The notes beneath the pieces were generated by a model. The model searched no databases and was not told the DNA's origin. It saw only the letters and a list, made by a program, of their open reading frames with translations. Below, piece by piece: positions 1-8,457 of a DNA stretch of 64,000 nt (position 1 is its first letter; each line of letters opens with the position of its first letter). The translations under genes were made by a program, and so were the position numbers. Source of the DNA: Pandoraea sputorum (GTDB lineage: Bacteria; Pseudomonadota; Gammaproteobacteria; Burkholderiales; Burkholderiaceae). The stretch lies in NCBI RefSeq assembly GCF_000814845.2, contig NZ_CP010431.2:1116001-1180000 (forward strand). The letters run 5' to 3'.

Positions 1-1
1 A

Positions 2-196
2 GGGCGGATGAACAAGCACATTGCCGACGAACTCGGCATCAGCGAAGTCACGGTCAAGATCCATCGCGGAAATGCGATGCGCAAGATGGAAGCCCGCTCG
101 TTTGCCGATCTGGTCATCATGGCGCACAAACTGGGCATGACGTCGCCCGCGCTGTATCACGGCGGGATCGGACGGCACCGGCGAGAGCTGGCCTGA
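2..196 (+). CDS. LuxR/FixJ-type response regulator, C-terminal HTH only (5' truncated)
   Basis: Only the last 64 codons are inside the window; the open frame runs off the left edge. The visible part is a LuxR/GerE helix-turn-helix: the run NKHIADELGISEVTVKIHR is the typical scaffold plus recognition helix, followed by RKM and an ADLV.MA tail seen in FixJ-type two-component regulators. It would bind DNA and activate or repress transcription after phosphorylation of a receiver domain that lies outside the window. The frame ends with TGA and is followed 25 nt later by a strong hairpin terminator, so it is the last gene of its unit. The family call is firm; the target genes cannot be read from this fragment. 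Confidence 0.85.
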   Translation, partial: GRMNKHIADELGISEVTVKIHRGNAMRKMEARSFADLVIMAHKLGMTSPALYHGGIGRHRRELA

Positions 197-220
197 CGTT
201 CACCGACATCCACCGACAAT

Positions 221-249
221 GCGCCACCCACATCGGGTGGCGCTTTTTT
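221..249 (+). terminator. Rho-independent terminator after the LuxR-type gene
   Basis: A 9-bp perfect stem (GCGCCACCC / GGGTGGCGC) with a 5-nt loop is followed directly by six T. The T run lies on the plus-strand side, so it ends the truncated regulator gene rather than the opposing gene at 274-672. Confidence 0.9.
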
Positions 250-273
250 GTGTCTGCGCAGCGGCTCATCGGC

Positions 274-672
274 TCAGCGGCCGGGCGCCACGATGGGCGC
301 TGACGGTGGCGGCGCGCTCGGGCGCTGCGGCGTGGCCGAGTTGCCGAAGTTGTTTCCCATGCGCTGAGACGTCGCGCTCCAGTTGAACTGTCCGCCGATC
401 TGATTGCCCGGTTTGTTGGCGATTTCTTCCGACGCCAGTCCTGGCGCGCGGCCCGATCCCGGCACCGAGGCCGGCTGCAACTGATTCGTCAGACAGTCGT
501 AGGACGGCGAACGCTGTCCGTTCACCTCGACATCCACGCAGCCCGCCCGAGATCCCGCTGCGGTGCCACCGACGCGCGGGGCATCATCAGCCGCTGCGGC
601 GAGCTGCGACGCCGCGCTCAGCAACACCGTTGCTGCGACTGTCGCGGCGAGTTTGCCCATCCGATCTCTCAT
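274..672 (-). CDS. Small exported protein of unknown function
   Basis: This 132-residue protein starts with MRDRMGKL and a hydrophobic stretch rich in Ala, Val and Leu ending near AAAADD, a clear signal peptide, so it should be periplasmic or surface exposed. The mature part has two Cys in a conserved-looking segment (GCVDVEVNGQ and SYDCLTNQLQP), then a Pro/Ala-rich tail. An upstream in-frame ATG exists, but the ATG at 672 is preceded by GGGGGT at a good ribosome-binding distance and begins the signal peptide. It is transcribed away from the TpsB operon and may share its control region. I do not recognise a named family; a link to the neighbouring secretion system is inference from position. 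Confidence 0.6.
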   Translation of the reverse strand: MRDRMGKLAATVAATVLLSAASQLAAAADDAPRVGGTAAGSRAGCVDVEVNGQRSPSYDCLTNQLQPASVPGSGRAPGLASEEIANKPGNQIGGQFNWSATSQRMGNNFGNSATPQRPSAPPPSAPIVAPGR

Positions 673-995
673 CTGACCCCCAACGTCTGTGCCACTGCGC
701 TGCCTCGTCATCGCACGTCTCCGCGTCAAAAATATTAGTCATCCGTCAGGACTCCGACCGAACAAGCATACGTCAGCCTGCGCGTTTTCCGAGAAAGATG
801 AATTTCTCGTGACAAACGTTAGTTGCCGGTCGGCTCGCCCGTCTAGGTATCCGTATTCGAGAGAAATGTCGACACGGATTGCGTGCGGCCGGGCGAGCCC
901 TGAGGCGTCAGGAAAGCGTCTTGGGTAAGCGCCAGGCCACCGGGGGCACTGCATCGGGCAGGGCCGCGTCGACCTAACAAGTCAGAGTCTTCTAT
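673..995. other. Divergent intergenic region ahead of the TpsB operon
   Basis: No gene is supported in these 323 bases, although several short shadow frames cross them. They must carry the promoters of the small exported protein (left) and of the TpsB operon (right). TTGCCGGTCGGC at 823-834 resembles TTGCCGATTGGC at 11739-11750 upstream of the giant tpsA-type gene (10 of 12 identical), which could be a shared control site. I see no clear sigma70 promoter. Confidence 0.4.
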
Positions 996-2681
996 ATGCG
1001 TTTGATGAAAACGAACCGGCCGTGGCTGCGCTGGGCGGCAGTGTGCGCAGCCACGTTGGGGGGAACTGTTCATGGCGTTGCGATTGCTCAGCAAACCGAA
1101 GCAGCACAGCCGGATCCATCGCCTGCGGTAGCGCCGCAGGCAGGCGCACCGGCAGCAGACGGCGCGAAGGAGAAATCCGCCGACGCGCAAAAGCAAGTGA
1201 ACATCAACGAGTACATCGTGCGCGGTAACACCGTGCTCGACATCCGCACCATCGAGAAGGCTGTCACGCCTTATCTCGGGCCTAACCGCACGCTTGCCGA
1301 CATCGAAGCCGCGCGCGACGCATTGCTCGCTGCCTATCAGGCCAGGGGCTATCAGTCGGTGTACGTCGACCTGCCTGAGCAGCAGGTCACGGGCGGCATC
1401 GTCTATCTCAAGGTGAGCGAGACCAAGCTGGGACGTCTGCGCGTGGTCGGCTCGGAATATCACTCGCCGCGCGAAGTGCGCGAGCGTGTGCCGTCGCTGG
1501 CCGAGGGCAAGGTGCCTGACTTCAACGCCGCGCAGGCGGAACTCACGGCGCTGAACCGCACCGGCGAGCAGCAGGTCGTGCCGCTGGTGAAGCAGGGCGC
1601 AATGCCCGGCACGATGGACGTCGACCTCAAGGTGGAAGACACCAACCCGTGGCGCGCCAGCTTCAGCCTGAACAACGACCGCAGCGCCGACACGAAGCCG
1701 CTGCGCATGCTCGCCTCGCTCGGCTACGACAACTTGTGGCAAATGGGCCACCGTGTGTCGATGAGCTTCTTCGGCGCTCCGCAGGATTTCAAGCAGAGCA
1801 AGGTCTGGTCGGGTTCGTACGTCGCGCCGCTGGGCTCGTCGCCCTGGTCGCTCGAACTCAACGGCTATCAGTCGGACAGCAATGTCGCCACGACCGGCGG
1901 CACCACGGTACTCGGCAAGGGCCATGCGATCGGCCTGAAGACCACGTACACGGTGCCGGACACGGGCAGCTGGTATCACGCGTTCAGCCTGGGCGTGGAC
2001 TTCAAGGACAACACGGAAACCACGCGCTTCGGTACTGCGGGCGACGTAGTGCCGCTCAAATACGCCCCCATCACGCTGGGTTACAGCGGTTTCTATCAGA
2101 ACGAGAGCTTTCAAGCCGGTCTGAACACGTCGATCACGACCGGCATGTCGAGCTTCCTCGGCTATGGCAGCAGCCCGGCGCAGTTCGACGCGAAGCGCTA
2201 CAAGGCGTCGCCGAGCTTCACGGTGCTGCGCGCCGATGCGAACGGCACGTACACGATGGGCGGCGGATGGCAGCTGGCCGCACGCGTGGCCACGCAGATG
2301 ACCGACTCGCCGCTGGTCTCAAACGAACAGATCGCCGGTGGCGGCATGAACTCGGTGCGCGGTTACCTCTCGGCGGAAGCCACGGGCGATTACGGCGTGG
2401 TCGGCTCGATCGAATGGCGTACGCCGCCGATCCCGTTGCTCGCCCCGGTCGTCTCGAACTGGCGCGCGTACGCGTTCTTCGACGGTGCGCGTCTGGGCTT
2501 GCGCGATGCGCTGCCGGAGCAGACCTCGACGTATTCGCTGGCGTCGCTCGGTGTGGGCACGTCGCTGCGCCTCACGTCCCACGTGACGGGCCGCTTCGAT
2601 GCCGCGTGGCCGCTGACGAACGGCCCGCGTACCGAACGCTACCAACCGCGCTTCAACTTCAGCGTGACGGCGACTTACTGA
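996..2681 (+). CDS. TpsB-family outer-membrane transporter (ShlB/FhaC/HecB type)
   Basis: This 561-residue protein should form the outer-membrane pore that exports the giant TpsA-type partner at 11909-25597. A signal peptide covers about residues 1-31 (ending VAIAQQ). An Ala/Pro-rich linker to about residue 65 is followed by POTRA-type domains beginning VNINEYIVRGN and LGRLRVVGSEYHS, where the periplasmic domains recognise the secretion signal. From about residue 210 the protein has alternating beta-strand patterns ending in aromatic residues, as expected of a 16-strand barrel. SVRGYL near residue 452 is the conserved L6-loop motif of the Omp85/TpsB superfamily. Length fits the family. It heads an operon with ExbB/ExbD/TonB-like genes, unusual for TpsB proteins. 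The ribosome-binding site is weak for both ATG 996 and the in-frame ATG at 1005. No convincing TonB box is seen in the N-terminal linker. Confidence 0.92.
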   Translation: MRLMKTNRPWLRWAAVCAATLGGTVHGVAIAQQTEAAQPDPSPAVAPQAGAPAADGAKEKSADAQKQVNINEYIVRGNTVLDIRTIEKAVTPYLGPNRTLADIEAARDALLAAYQARGYQSVYVDLPEQQVTGGIVYLKVSETKLGRLRVVGSEYHSPREVRERVPSLAEGKVPDFNAAQAELTALNRTGEQQVVPLVKQGAMPGTMDVDLKVEDTNPWRASFSLNNDRSADTKPLRMLASLGYDNLWQMGHRVSMSFFGAPQDFKQSKVWSGSYVAPLGSSPWSLELNGYQSDSNVATTGGTTVLGKGHAIGLKTTYTVPDTGSWYHAFSLGVDFKDNTETTRFGTAGDVVPLKYAPITLGYSGFYQNESFQAGLNTSITTGMSSFLGYGSSPAQFDAKRYKASPSFTVLRADANGTYTMGGGWQLAARVATQMTDSPLVSNEQIAGGGMNSVRGYLSAEATGDYGVVGSIEWRTPPIPLLAPVVSNWRAYAFFDGARLGLRDALPEQTSTYSLASLGVGTSLRLTSHVTGRFDAAWPLTNGPRTERYQPRFNFSVTATY

Positions 2682-2769
2682 TCGACGAAATCAACCCAAC
2701 GACATTTACGACCTGATGCCTGGTGCGCTCACTCGAAGCGTCAGGCGGCATACACGGAGAACTACAGCC

Positions 2770-4542
2770 ATGCGACGCATTCTTCCATTCCTGCTTGCGC
2801 TGATCGGCACGCTGATGCCGGTGCTCGCGCACGCCTGGTGGCAACCGGATTGGGCGTACCGCAAGCCGATCACCATCGACGCCGGCCCGCAAGGCGGCAA
2901 CATCACGGGCGACGCCGGTCGTGTGCCGATGCTGCTGCGCCTGCACACCGGTAACTTCAGCTTCGAAGGCGTGAACGAGACCGGCGCGGACCTGCGCTTC
3001 GTCGCTGCCGACGACAAGACCGTGCTCAATCATCAGATCGAGCAATTCGATCCGGTGCTGGGCATCGCCCTCGTTTGGGTGGACGTGCCCGCGGTGACCG
3101 CTGCCAACAAGCAGCAAATCTGGATGTACTACGGCAACCGCAAGGCCCCGGCGGCCGGTAACGGTCAGCGCGTGTTCGACCCGGATTACACGGCGGTCTA
3201 TCACTTCGGCGAGCCGAACGTGCCCGCCCGCGACACGACCGCTTACGGCAACAACAGTCAGAACCCGGTCGTCACGCTCGACGGCGCGATCATCGGTCGC
3301 GGCATCCAGGCGGGCGCTTCGCCGCTCGTACTGCCTGCGTCGCCGTCGCTGTCCGTCGCGGCTGGCAGCAACTTCTCGTTCTCGGCATGGGTGCGTCCGG
3401 AAAAACTCGGCGCGAACGAAGGGATTTACACGCGTCGCGATGGCGGCAGCGATCTGCTCGTGGGTGTCGATCAGGGCGTGCCGTTCGTGCAGGTGGGAGG
3501 GCAGCGTAGCCAGCCGGGCCAGCCGATTCAGGCCGGTCAGTGGTCGCACCTCGCGGTGACGAGCGACGGCAAGACGGTGACGCTGTACGTTGCCGGTCAC
3601 GCGGCCGGTTCGGTCGCCGCAGCGCTGCCCGCGCTGAATTCGCCGACGATCATCGGTGGCGACGCCGATGGCGTGGCGGGTGGTCTGGCCCGCTTCTCGG
3701 GGGCCGTGGACGAAGTGCGTCTGTCGAAGGTGGCGCGTCCTGCTGCACTGATTCAGACGGACGCTGTCTCGCAAGGTGCCGAATCGCGTCTGATCGCCTT
3801 CGGTCCGGACGAACAGCAAGCGGGCAAGAGCCACTTCGCGTTCATCCTCGCGGCCATGCCGGTCGACGCCTGGGTGGTCGTCGTCTTGCTCGGCCTGATG
3901 GCGCTGGTGTCGTGGGTCATCATGATCACGAAGAGCCGCAGCTACAGCGCAAAGACGCGCGCCAACACCGTGTTCATGGAGCACTTTCGCCAGGCGTCGG
4001 GCGCGCCGCTCGATCAGATCGCGCGCACCCACCGCGTGCCTGAGGACGTGCGCGAACAATCGCCGCTGTGGCGCCTGTACGAAGTTGCGCTCGACGAACT
4101 GCACCGCCGCCACGAGCTCGGCTACGACACGAGCGCTGTCTCCGACGCGACCATCAGCGCCATTCGCGCGTCGATGGACGGCGTGATGGTGCGTGAAGTC
4201 GAAACGATGAGCAAGCGCATGAACTGGCTCTCGACCTCGATCGAAGGCGCGCCGTACGTGGGTCTGTTCGGTACCGTGATCGGGATCATGCTGGTGTTCG
4301 TCGTGGCGGCCATGGCCGGTGCGGTGGACATCAACTCGGTGGCCCCGGGCATGGCCGCAGCACTGCTGTGTACGGCGGCCGGTCTCGGCGTCGCTATCCC
4401 TGCACTGTTCGGCTACAACTGGCTGGTCTCGCGCTCGGACGCGCTGGCGGCCGACATGGCGGTATTCGTCGACGAGTTCACGACGCGCCTCGCGGAAGAG
4501 CAGGGCGAAGGCCGCCGTCAACCCGTGCTGCAGCGCGCGTGA
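2770..4542 (+). CDS. DUF2341/LamG-like domain fused to a MotA/TolQ/ExbB proton channel
   Basis: This is a 590-residue ExbB/TolQ-type channel with an extra periplasmic module. After a signal-like segment (ending VLAHAWW) comes a DUF2341 region starting WAYRKPITID. A concanavalin/LamG-like jelly-roll region follows at about residues 140-340, with FSFSAWVRP and WSHLAVTSDG signatures. A membrane helix lies near 366-388. The channel part carries GAPYVGLFGTVIGIM and APGMAAALLCTAAGLGVAIP, the two classic TolQ/ExbB pore-helix motifs, giving the usual three membrane passes. Such channels use the proton gradient to drive TonB. The start at 2770 was chosen over an upstream frame because ACGGAGAA precedes it and the signal segment follows. 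It sits 88 nt after tpsB-type and 12 nt before exbD. The LamG-like module may bind a glycan or the secreted partner; that is inference. Confidence 0.88.
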   Translation: MRRILPFLLALIGTLMPVLAHAWWQPDWAYRKPITIDAGPQGGNITGDAGRVPMLLRLHTGNFSFEGVNETGADLRFVAADDKTVLNHQIEQFDPVLGIALVWVDVPAVTAANKQQIWMYYGNRKAPAAGNGQRVFDPDYTAVYHFGEPNVPARDTTAYGNNSQNPVVTLDGAIIGRGIQAGASPLVLPASPSLSVAAGSNFSFSAWVRPEKLGANEGIYTRRDGGSDLLVGVDQGVPFVQVGGQRSQPGQPIQAGQWSHLAVTSDGKTVTLYVAGHAAGSVAAALPALNSPTIIGGDADGVAGGLARFSGAVDEVRLSKVARPAALIQTDAVSQGAESRLIAFGPDEQQAGKSHFAFILAAMPVDAWVVVVLLGLMALVSWVIMITKSRSYSAKTRANTVFMEHFRQASGAPLDQIARTHRVPEDVREQSPLWRLYEVALDELHRRHELGYDTSAVSDATISAIRASMDGVMVREVETMSKRMNWLSTSIEGAPYVGLFGTVIGIMLVFVVAAMAGAVDINSVAPGMAAALLCTAAGLGVAIPALFGYNWLVSRSDALAADMAVFVDEFTTRLAEEQGEGRRQPVLQRA

Positions 4543-4554
4543 CGGGGACGAATC

Positions 4555-4965
4555 ATGGCTAACGCAACGCGATTCGCTGCGAAGAAGCGCGCGGGTGGCA
4601 TCAACATCACGCCGTTCGTCGACGTGCTGCTGGTGGTGCTGGTGATCTTCATTCTCACGAGTAACGCCAGCATTCCCGGCATCAAGGTCGATCTGCCGAA
4701 GGCGAGCTCTTCGGTGGCGCTGGAGAAGCCGAAGACCAAGGCCATCACGGTCGACAACTCGGGGCAGGTGTTTCTCGATGCCTATCCCGTGACGCTCAAC
4801 GAGCTTGAGGATCGCTTGCGCACGGAAAAGGCAGTCACGCCCGACTTCCCTGTGATCGTGCGCGGCGACGCGCAGGTGCAGTACGCCAAGGTCGTGGAAG
4901 TGCTCGACCTGTTGCGTCGCATCGATCTCAATCAGGTCGGCCTCGTGACCGGCAAGCCGCAGTAA
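4555..4965 (+). CDS. ExbD/TolR-family biopolymer transport protein
   Basis: At 136 residues it has normal ExbD length. The N-terminal motif GGINITPFVDVLLVVLVIFI contains the family's essential membrane Asp (here Asp23), which carries protons in the ExbB-ExbD stator. The single membrane helix is followed by a periplasmic domain ending RRIDLNQVGLVTGKPQ, typical of the peptidoglycan-proximal ExbD fold. It lies 12 nt after the ExbB-type gene and 10 nt before the TonB-type gene, so the three probably form one energising complex. GGGGACGAATC before the ATG offers a modest ribosome-binding site. The family is secure; that it serves the neighbouring secretion system rather than iron uptake is inferred from context. 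Confidence 0.92.
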   Translation: MANATRFAAKKRAGGINITPFVDVLLVVLVIFILTSNASIPGIKVDLPKASSSVALEKPKTKAITVDNSGQVFLDAYPVTLNELEDRLRTEKAVTPDFPVIVRGDAQVQYAKVVEVLDLLRRIDLNQVGLVTGKPQ

Positions 4966-4975
4966 GGAGCGCAGC

Positions 4976-5716
4976 GTGAAACCTCGCGATTTCGCGTCTC
5001 GCCCCCCGCGCGGCCCGCTCCCCTCGGTTAAGTCGACGACTTCCAGCCCGGCGCTCGCGCTTTTGCGGCGTCGGGGCGGGCTGATCGTCGGTGCCGTCGT
5101 GGTCATCGGTCTGGCGGCGCTCTTCTGGCACCTGCTCACCGACAAGGCCAGCATGCGCCGCGAGGTCAACAGCCCGCCGATGCTCATGCTGCCTCCGCCG
5201 CCACCCCCGCCGCCGCCGCAGGAGAAGCCGCCTGAGCCAACGCCGGAGAAGGTCAAGCCGGAGGTCGTCGAGCCCAAGCCCGCCGATCCGGTCGAGCCGC
5301 CCAAGGACGACACGCCGCCCAGCCCGACCAAGGATCTGGGCGACGCCGTGACGATCAATGGCGACGCGCAGGCTGGCACCGATGCCTTCGGCATTGGCGC
5401 AGGCAGCGGCGGCGGCATGACCGGCGGTGGCGGTGGTCTGGGCAGCCGTTCGTACAGCGCCTGGCTCGCCAGCTCGTTGCAACAGGCGTTCGGTCGCGAT
5501 CAGCGCACCCGCACGCTCGCGTTCGACGACGTTCGCATCGATCTCTGGCTCGACGCCGACGGTCGTGCAACGCGTGTGCAACTGGTGCGCGGCACGGGCA
5601 GTTCGACCATCGACGAAGCGGTGCTCGCCATGCTGCGCGACTTCCGTGCGGAAGAGAAGCCGCCTGCGTCGTTGCGCTATCCGCTGGCCATGAGCATTCG
5701 GGGACGTCGCCCATGA
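4976..5716 (+). CDS. TonB-family energy transducer
   Basis: This 246-residue protein starts at a GTG preceded by AAGGAG at 6 nt. A cytoplasmic N-terminus of about 36 residues leads to one membrane helix (LIVGAVVVIGLAALFWHLL). A long Pro/Glu/Lys/Val region with a run of eight prolines follows, of the kind that lets TonB span the periplasm. After a Gly-rich hinge comes a C-terminal domain (YSAWLASSLQQAF to LAMSIRGRRP) with the spacing of TonB C-terminal folds, including DGRATRVQLVRGTGSSTID. Its role is to pass proton-motive energy from ExbB/ExbD to an outer-membrane partner. No TonB-dependent receptor is encoded nearby; the candidates are the TpsB-type pore and the Porin_5-like protein. The stop overlaps the next start (ATGA). 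Confidence 0.88.
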   Translation: MKPRDFASRPPRGPLPSVKSTTSSPALALLRRRGGLIVGAVVVIGLAALFWHLLTDKASMRREVNSPPMLMLPPPPPPPPPQEKPPEPTPEKVKPEVVEPKPADPVEPPKDDTPPSPTKDLGDAVTINGDAQAGTDAFGIGAGSGGGMTGGGGGLGSRSYSAWLASSLQQAFGRDQRTRTLAFDDVRIDLWLDADGRATRVQLVRGTGSSTIDEAVLAMLRDFRAEEKPPASLRYPLAMSIRGRRP

Positions 5717-7605
5717 CCGACATCACAAGCCACACCGTGCAAGCGGCCGACCGGGCTGAAGCAGACCATCCTTTTTACGCAAAAGTCACACACAAAATGA
5801 AAGCACTGGAACGTATGACTGACGGGGGCGCGCGCCGAGGGGCACCCCGTCGCGCCGCCGGTACGGCGGGCGCCGTCGCACTGGCGCTCGCCCTGCTGGG
5901 CACCGCGGGACTCGCGCAGGCGCAAGCCCAGGCCGCACCGCAAGACACCGCAATGGTCAAGCTCATTCGCGGCCTGATCAAGAGCGGCGCGATCGACAAG
6001 GCCACCGGCGAAGCGCTGCTCGCGCAGGCCGAGACCGAAGCGTATGCGGCGTCGCAAGCGGCGCAGAAGTCCGCCGCAGCCGCCCCGGCGGGCGCTGCCG
6101 TGGCAGGTGCCGTAGCCGGTGCCGGTTTTGCCGCCGAGCCTGGCGACGTGCGCATTCCGTACATCTCCCAGACCACGCGCGACCAGATTCGCGACGAGGT
6201 GAAGAACGAAGTCATGGCGCAAGCCAAGTCCGAAGGCTGGGCCGCCCCGAACGAAACGCCGGAGTGGACCAAGCGCATTCACATCGAGGGCGACTTCCGT
6301 CTGCGTAACGAATCGCGCTTCTACTCCAGCAGCAACACGAACACGCAGATCGACTGGGCGCAGATCAACAAGGGCAATGGCTTCGACGTCAACTCGAACA
6401 CCAACCTCGCGCTCCCGCCGCTGCTCAACACCACGCAGAACCGCACCAATCAGTTCCGTGCGCGCGCACGCTTCGGCATCTTCGCCGACGTGTCCGAGCA
6501 GGTGAAGGCCGGTGTGCGTCTGGCGAGCAGCAACGACGACAGCCCGGTCTCCACCAACAGCACGCTGGGCGGTGGTCTGAACAAGAAGAGCGTCTGGCTC
6601 GATCAGATGTGGATGTCGTACCAGCCGTTCACATGGATGAAGGTGACAGGCGGTCGCTTCGCACCCCCGTACGTCACGAGCGACATGCTGTTCTCGAGCG
6701 ACCTGAACATCGACGGCATCGCCGCACAGTTCAACAAGGCGCTGCCGACGAACCCGAACGTCGAACTGTTCGGCTCGCTGGGCTTCATCCCGCTGGAATA
6801 CTCGGGCGACAACTCGCCGTCGAACAGCCAGAGCAAGATGTCGAGTCAGACGAAGTGGATGCTCGGCACGCAGTTCGGCGCGAACTGGAAGCTCGACTCG
6901 AAGAACAGCTTCCGTGGCACGGTCGGCTACTTCGACTTCCGCAACATTACGGGGCAGCTGTCGTCGCCGTGTGCGCTGTACGCGGGTCAGACGAGCTGCG
7001 ATTCGGACTGGTCGCGCCCGGCGTTCATGCAAAAGGGCAACACGCTCATGCTGCTGCGTAACATCGCGCTCAATCCGCTCGATCCGGCCAACACCGCGCA
7101 GCCGCAGTACGTCGGCTACGCCTCGAAGTTCCAGTTGCTCGATCTGTCGGCGCGCTGGGATACGGTGCTCGCAGGTCGCTACCCGCTGCGCTTCGACGTG
7201 AATTACATCCGCAACCTGGCCTACAACGAGGGCGAGATGTGGGCGCGCTCGAACGGCGGCATCGTGAACAACTTCGCGGCGGGCTCAGCCACGCGCGCGA
7301 ACTTCAAGAGCGGTCCGAACGCGTACATGTTCCAGGCGACCTTCGGTAAGCCGGTCATGGCTGCGCGCGGCGACTGGAACGTGCTGTTCGGCTACAAGCG
7401 TATCGAGCCGGATGCTGTGCCCGATGCATACAACGATTCGACGTTCCACGGTGGCGGTACGAACGCGAAGGGGTACTACCTGGGCGGTTCGTACGCATTC
7501 GACAAGAACGCCTGGATCACGGGCCGCTGGTTGTCGACGAAGGAAGTCTACGGTCAGCCGTTGTCGATCGACACGCTGCAAATCGAAGTCAACGCGCGAT
7601 TCTAA
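5713..7605 (+). CDS. Putative outer-membrane porin (Porin_5-like)
   Basis: The 630-residue product has a signal peptide (hydrophobic segment ending LAQAQAQA) and a short helical region with a possible coiled coil (KLIRGLIKSGAIDKATGEALL, residues about 78-98). A beta-barrel-like body starts at KRIHIEGDFRLRNESRFY. The body has many aromatic, amphipathic strands (FRARARFGIFADVSEQVKAG and WMKVTGGRFAPPYV are typical) and ends with an aromatic residue (VNARF), as barrels assembled by Bam do. This matches the 'putative porin' family often found beside TPS and TonB clusters. I chose the ATG at 5713 because it overlaps the TonB stop. An internal ATG at 5797 would give a more ordinary signal-peptide length and is a real alternative. 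Substrate unknown. Confidence 0.8.
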   Translation: MTDITSHTVQAADRAEADHPFYAKVTHKMKALERMTDGGARRGAPRRAAGTAGAVALALALLGTAGLAQAQAQAAPQDTAMVKLIRGLIKSGAIDKATGEALLAQAETEAYAASQAAQKSAAAAPAGAAVAGAVAGAGFAAEPGDVRIPYISQTTRDQIRDEVKNEVMAQAKSEGWAAPNETPEWTKRIHIEGDFRLRNESRFYSSSNTNTQIDWAQINKGNGFDVNSNTNLALPPLLNTTQNRTNQFRARARFGIFADVSEQVKAGVRLASSNDDSPVSTNSTLGGGLNKKSVWLDQMWMSYQPFTWMKVTGGRFAPPYVTSDMLFSSDLNIDGIAAQFNKALPTNPNVELFGSLGFIPLEYSGDNSPSNSQSKMSSQTKWMLGTQFGANWKLDSKNSFRGTVGYFDFRNITGQLSSPCALYAGQTSCDSDWSRPAFMQKGNTLMLLRNIALNPLDPANTAQPQYVGYASKFQLLDLSARWDTVLAGRYPLRFDVNYIRNLAYNEGEMWARSNGGIVNNFAAGSATRANFKSGPNAYMFQATFGKPVMAARGDWNVLFGYKRIEPDAVPDAYNDSTFHGGGTNAKGYYLGGSYAFDKNAWITGRWLSTKEVYGQPLSIDTLQIEVNARF

Positions 7606-7614
7606 GGAGGTGTC

Positions 7615-8439
7615 ATGAGCCAACAGCCCCCGCGCGCGGTGTCGCGTCTGACCTCGGGCGCCAAGGTCACGGCAGCGGCGATGCTGCTCGCCGTGAGCTC
7701 GGCCGCGCTGGCGCAGACGCCGCAGGGCGCGCCGACGATGGAAGAGCGTCTGCGCACGCAACTGCGCACGACGACCGAGCAGCTTCAGCAGGCGAAGAAC
7801 GAACTCGCGGCGCTCAAGGCCGGTGGTGCTACCGCTGGTGCATCGGGTAGTGCGGCTAGTGCAGGTAATGCGGGCAAGGCCAGCAAGGATTCGCCCGAAG
7901 CACTGCGCAAGCAACTGGACGACGCGCAGCAGCAGTTGACGGCGGAGCGTCAGTCGCGTGAGCGTCTGGCGCAGGACGCCCGCGCCTCGCAGTCGGAGGT
8001 GAAGACGATTGCCGACAAGGCCAACACGCAGATCTCGCAGTATCGCAACGCGTACGACGAACTGCTCAGGCTCGCGCGTCAGGCCGATGCACAGCGCAAG
8101 CAGCTTGCCGAGGAGACTGCCGCACAACGGGCCGCGCTCAAGCTTGCGCAAGAGAAAAACGATCGTCTGTATGCCGTCGGTCAGGAAATCCTGACGGCCT
8201 ACGAGACGATGGATGTGGCGACGATTGTGGCGGCACGCCAGCCGTTCGCAGCGCAGGCACGCGTGAAGTACGAGCAGATCGCCCAGCAGTACGGGGACAA
8301 GCTCTACGAGGGCAAGTTCGACGAACAGCAGGCGATGGCTGCCGCGTCGGCCAAACCGGCACCGCAAGCAGAGCAGGCAGCACAGCCCGCCCCGTCGGCT
8401 CCGGCTGACGCAGTATCAGATATCAAAAACGGACGTTGA
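7615..8439 (+). CDS. Exported coiled-coil protein of unknown function
   Basis: A textbook AAGGAGG lies 4-5 nt before the ATG. The 274-residue product has a signal peptide (AAAMLLAVSSAALAQT). A helical, heptad-rich stretch follows (about residues 42-66 and 95-185, e.g. EERLRTQLRTTTEQLQQAK), interrupted by a Gly/Ala/Ser spacer. The C-terminal part (AVGQEILTAYETMD, ARVKYEQIAQQYGDKLYEGKFD) is also helical, then an Ala/Pro-rich tail. It resembles periplasmic scaffold or chaperone-like proteins, but I recognise no named family. It sits 9 nt after the porin-like gene in the same operon, so it may help assemble or tether the envelope complex; that is inference. Confidence 0.75.
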   Translation: MSQQPPRAVSRLTSGAKVTAAAMLLAVSSAALAQTPQGAPTMEERLRTQLRTTTEQLQQAKNELAALKAGGATAGASGSAASAGNAGKASKDSPEALRKQLDDAQQQLTAERQSRERLAQDARASQSEVKTIADKANTQISQYRNAYDELLRLARQADAQRKQLAEETAAQRAALKLAQEKNDRLYAVGQEILTAYETMDVATIVAARQPFAAQARVKYEQIAQQYGDKLYEGKFDEQQAMAAASAKPAPQAEQAAQPAPSAPADAVSDIKNGR

Positions 8440-8457
8440 GGACCGAGGACTACTGGC

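Noticed and set aside
1649..2716. A 355-codon plus-strand frame inside the TpsB gene, and the minus frame 843-2114
   Set aside because: Both are out-of-frame or antisense shadows; TpsB motifs lie in the 996-2681 frame.
2659..5418. A 919-codon minus-strand frame opposite the ExbB/ExbD/TonB genes
   Set aside because: It is antisense to three well-supported genes, and its product is Arg/His-rich without recognisable features.
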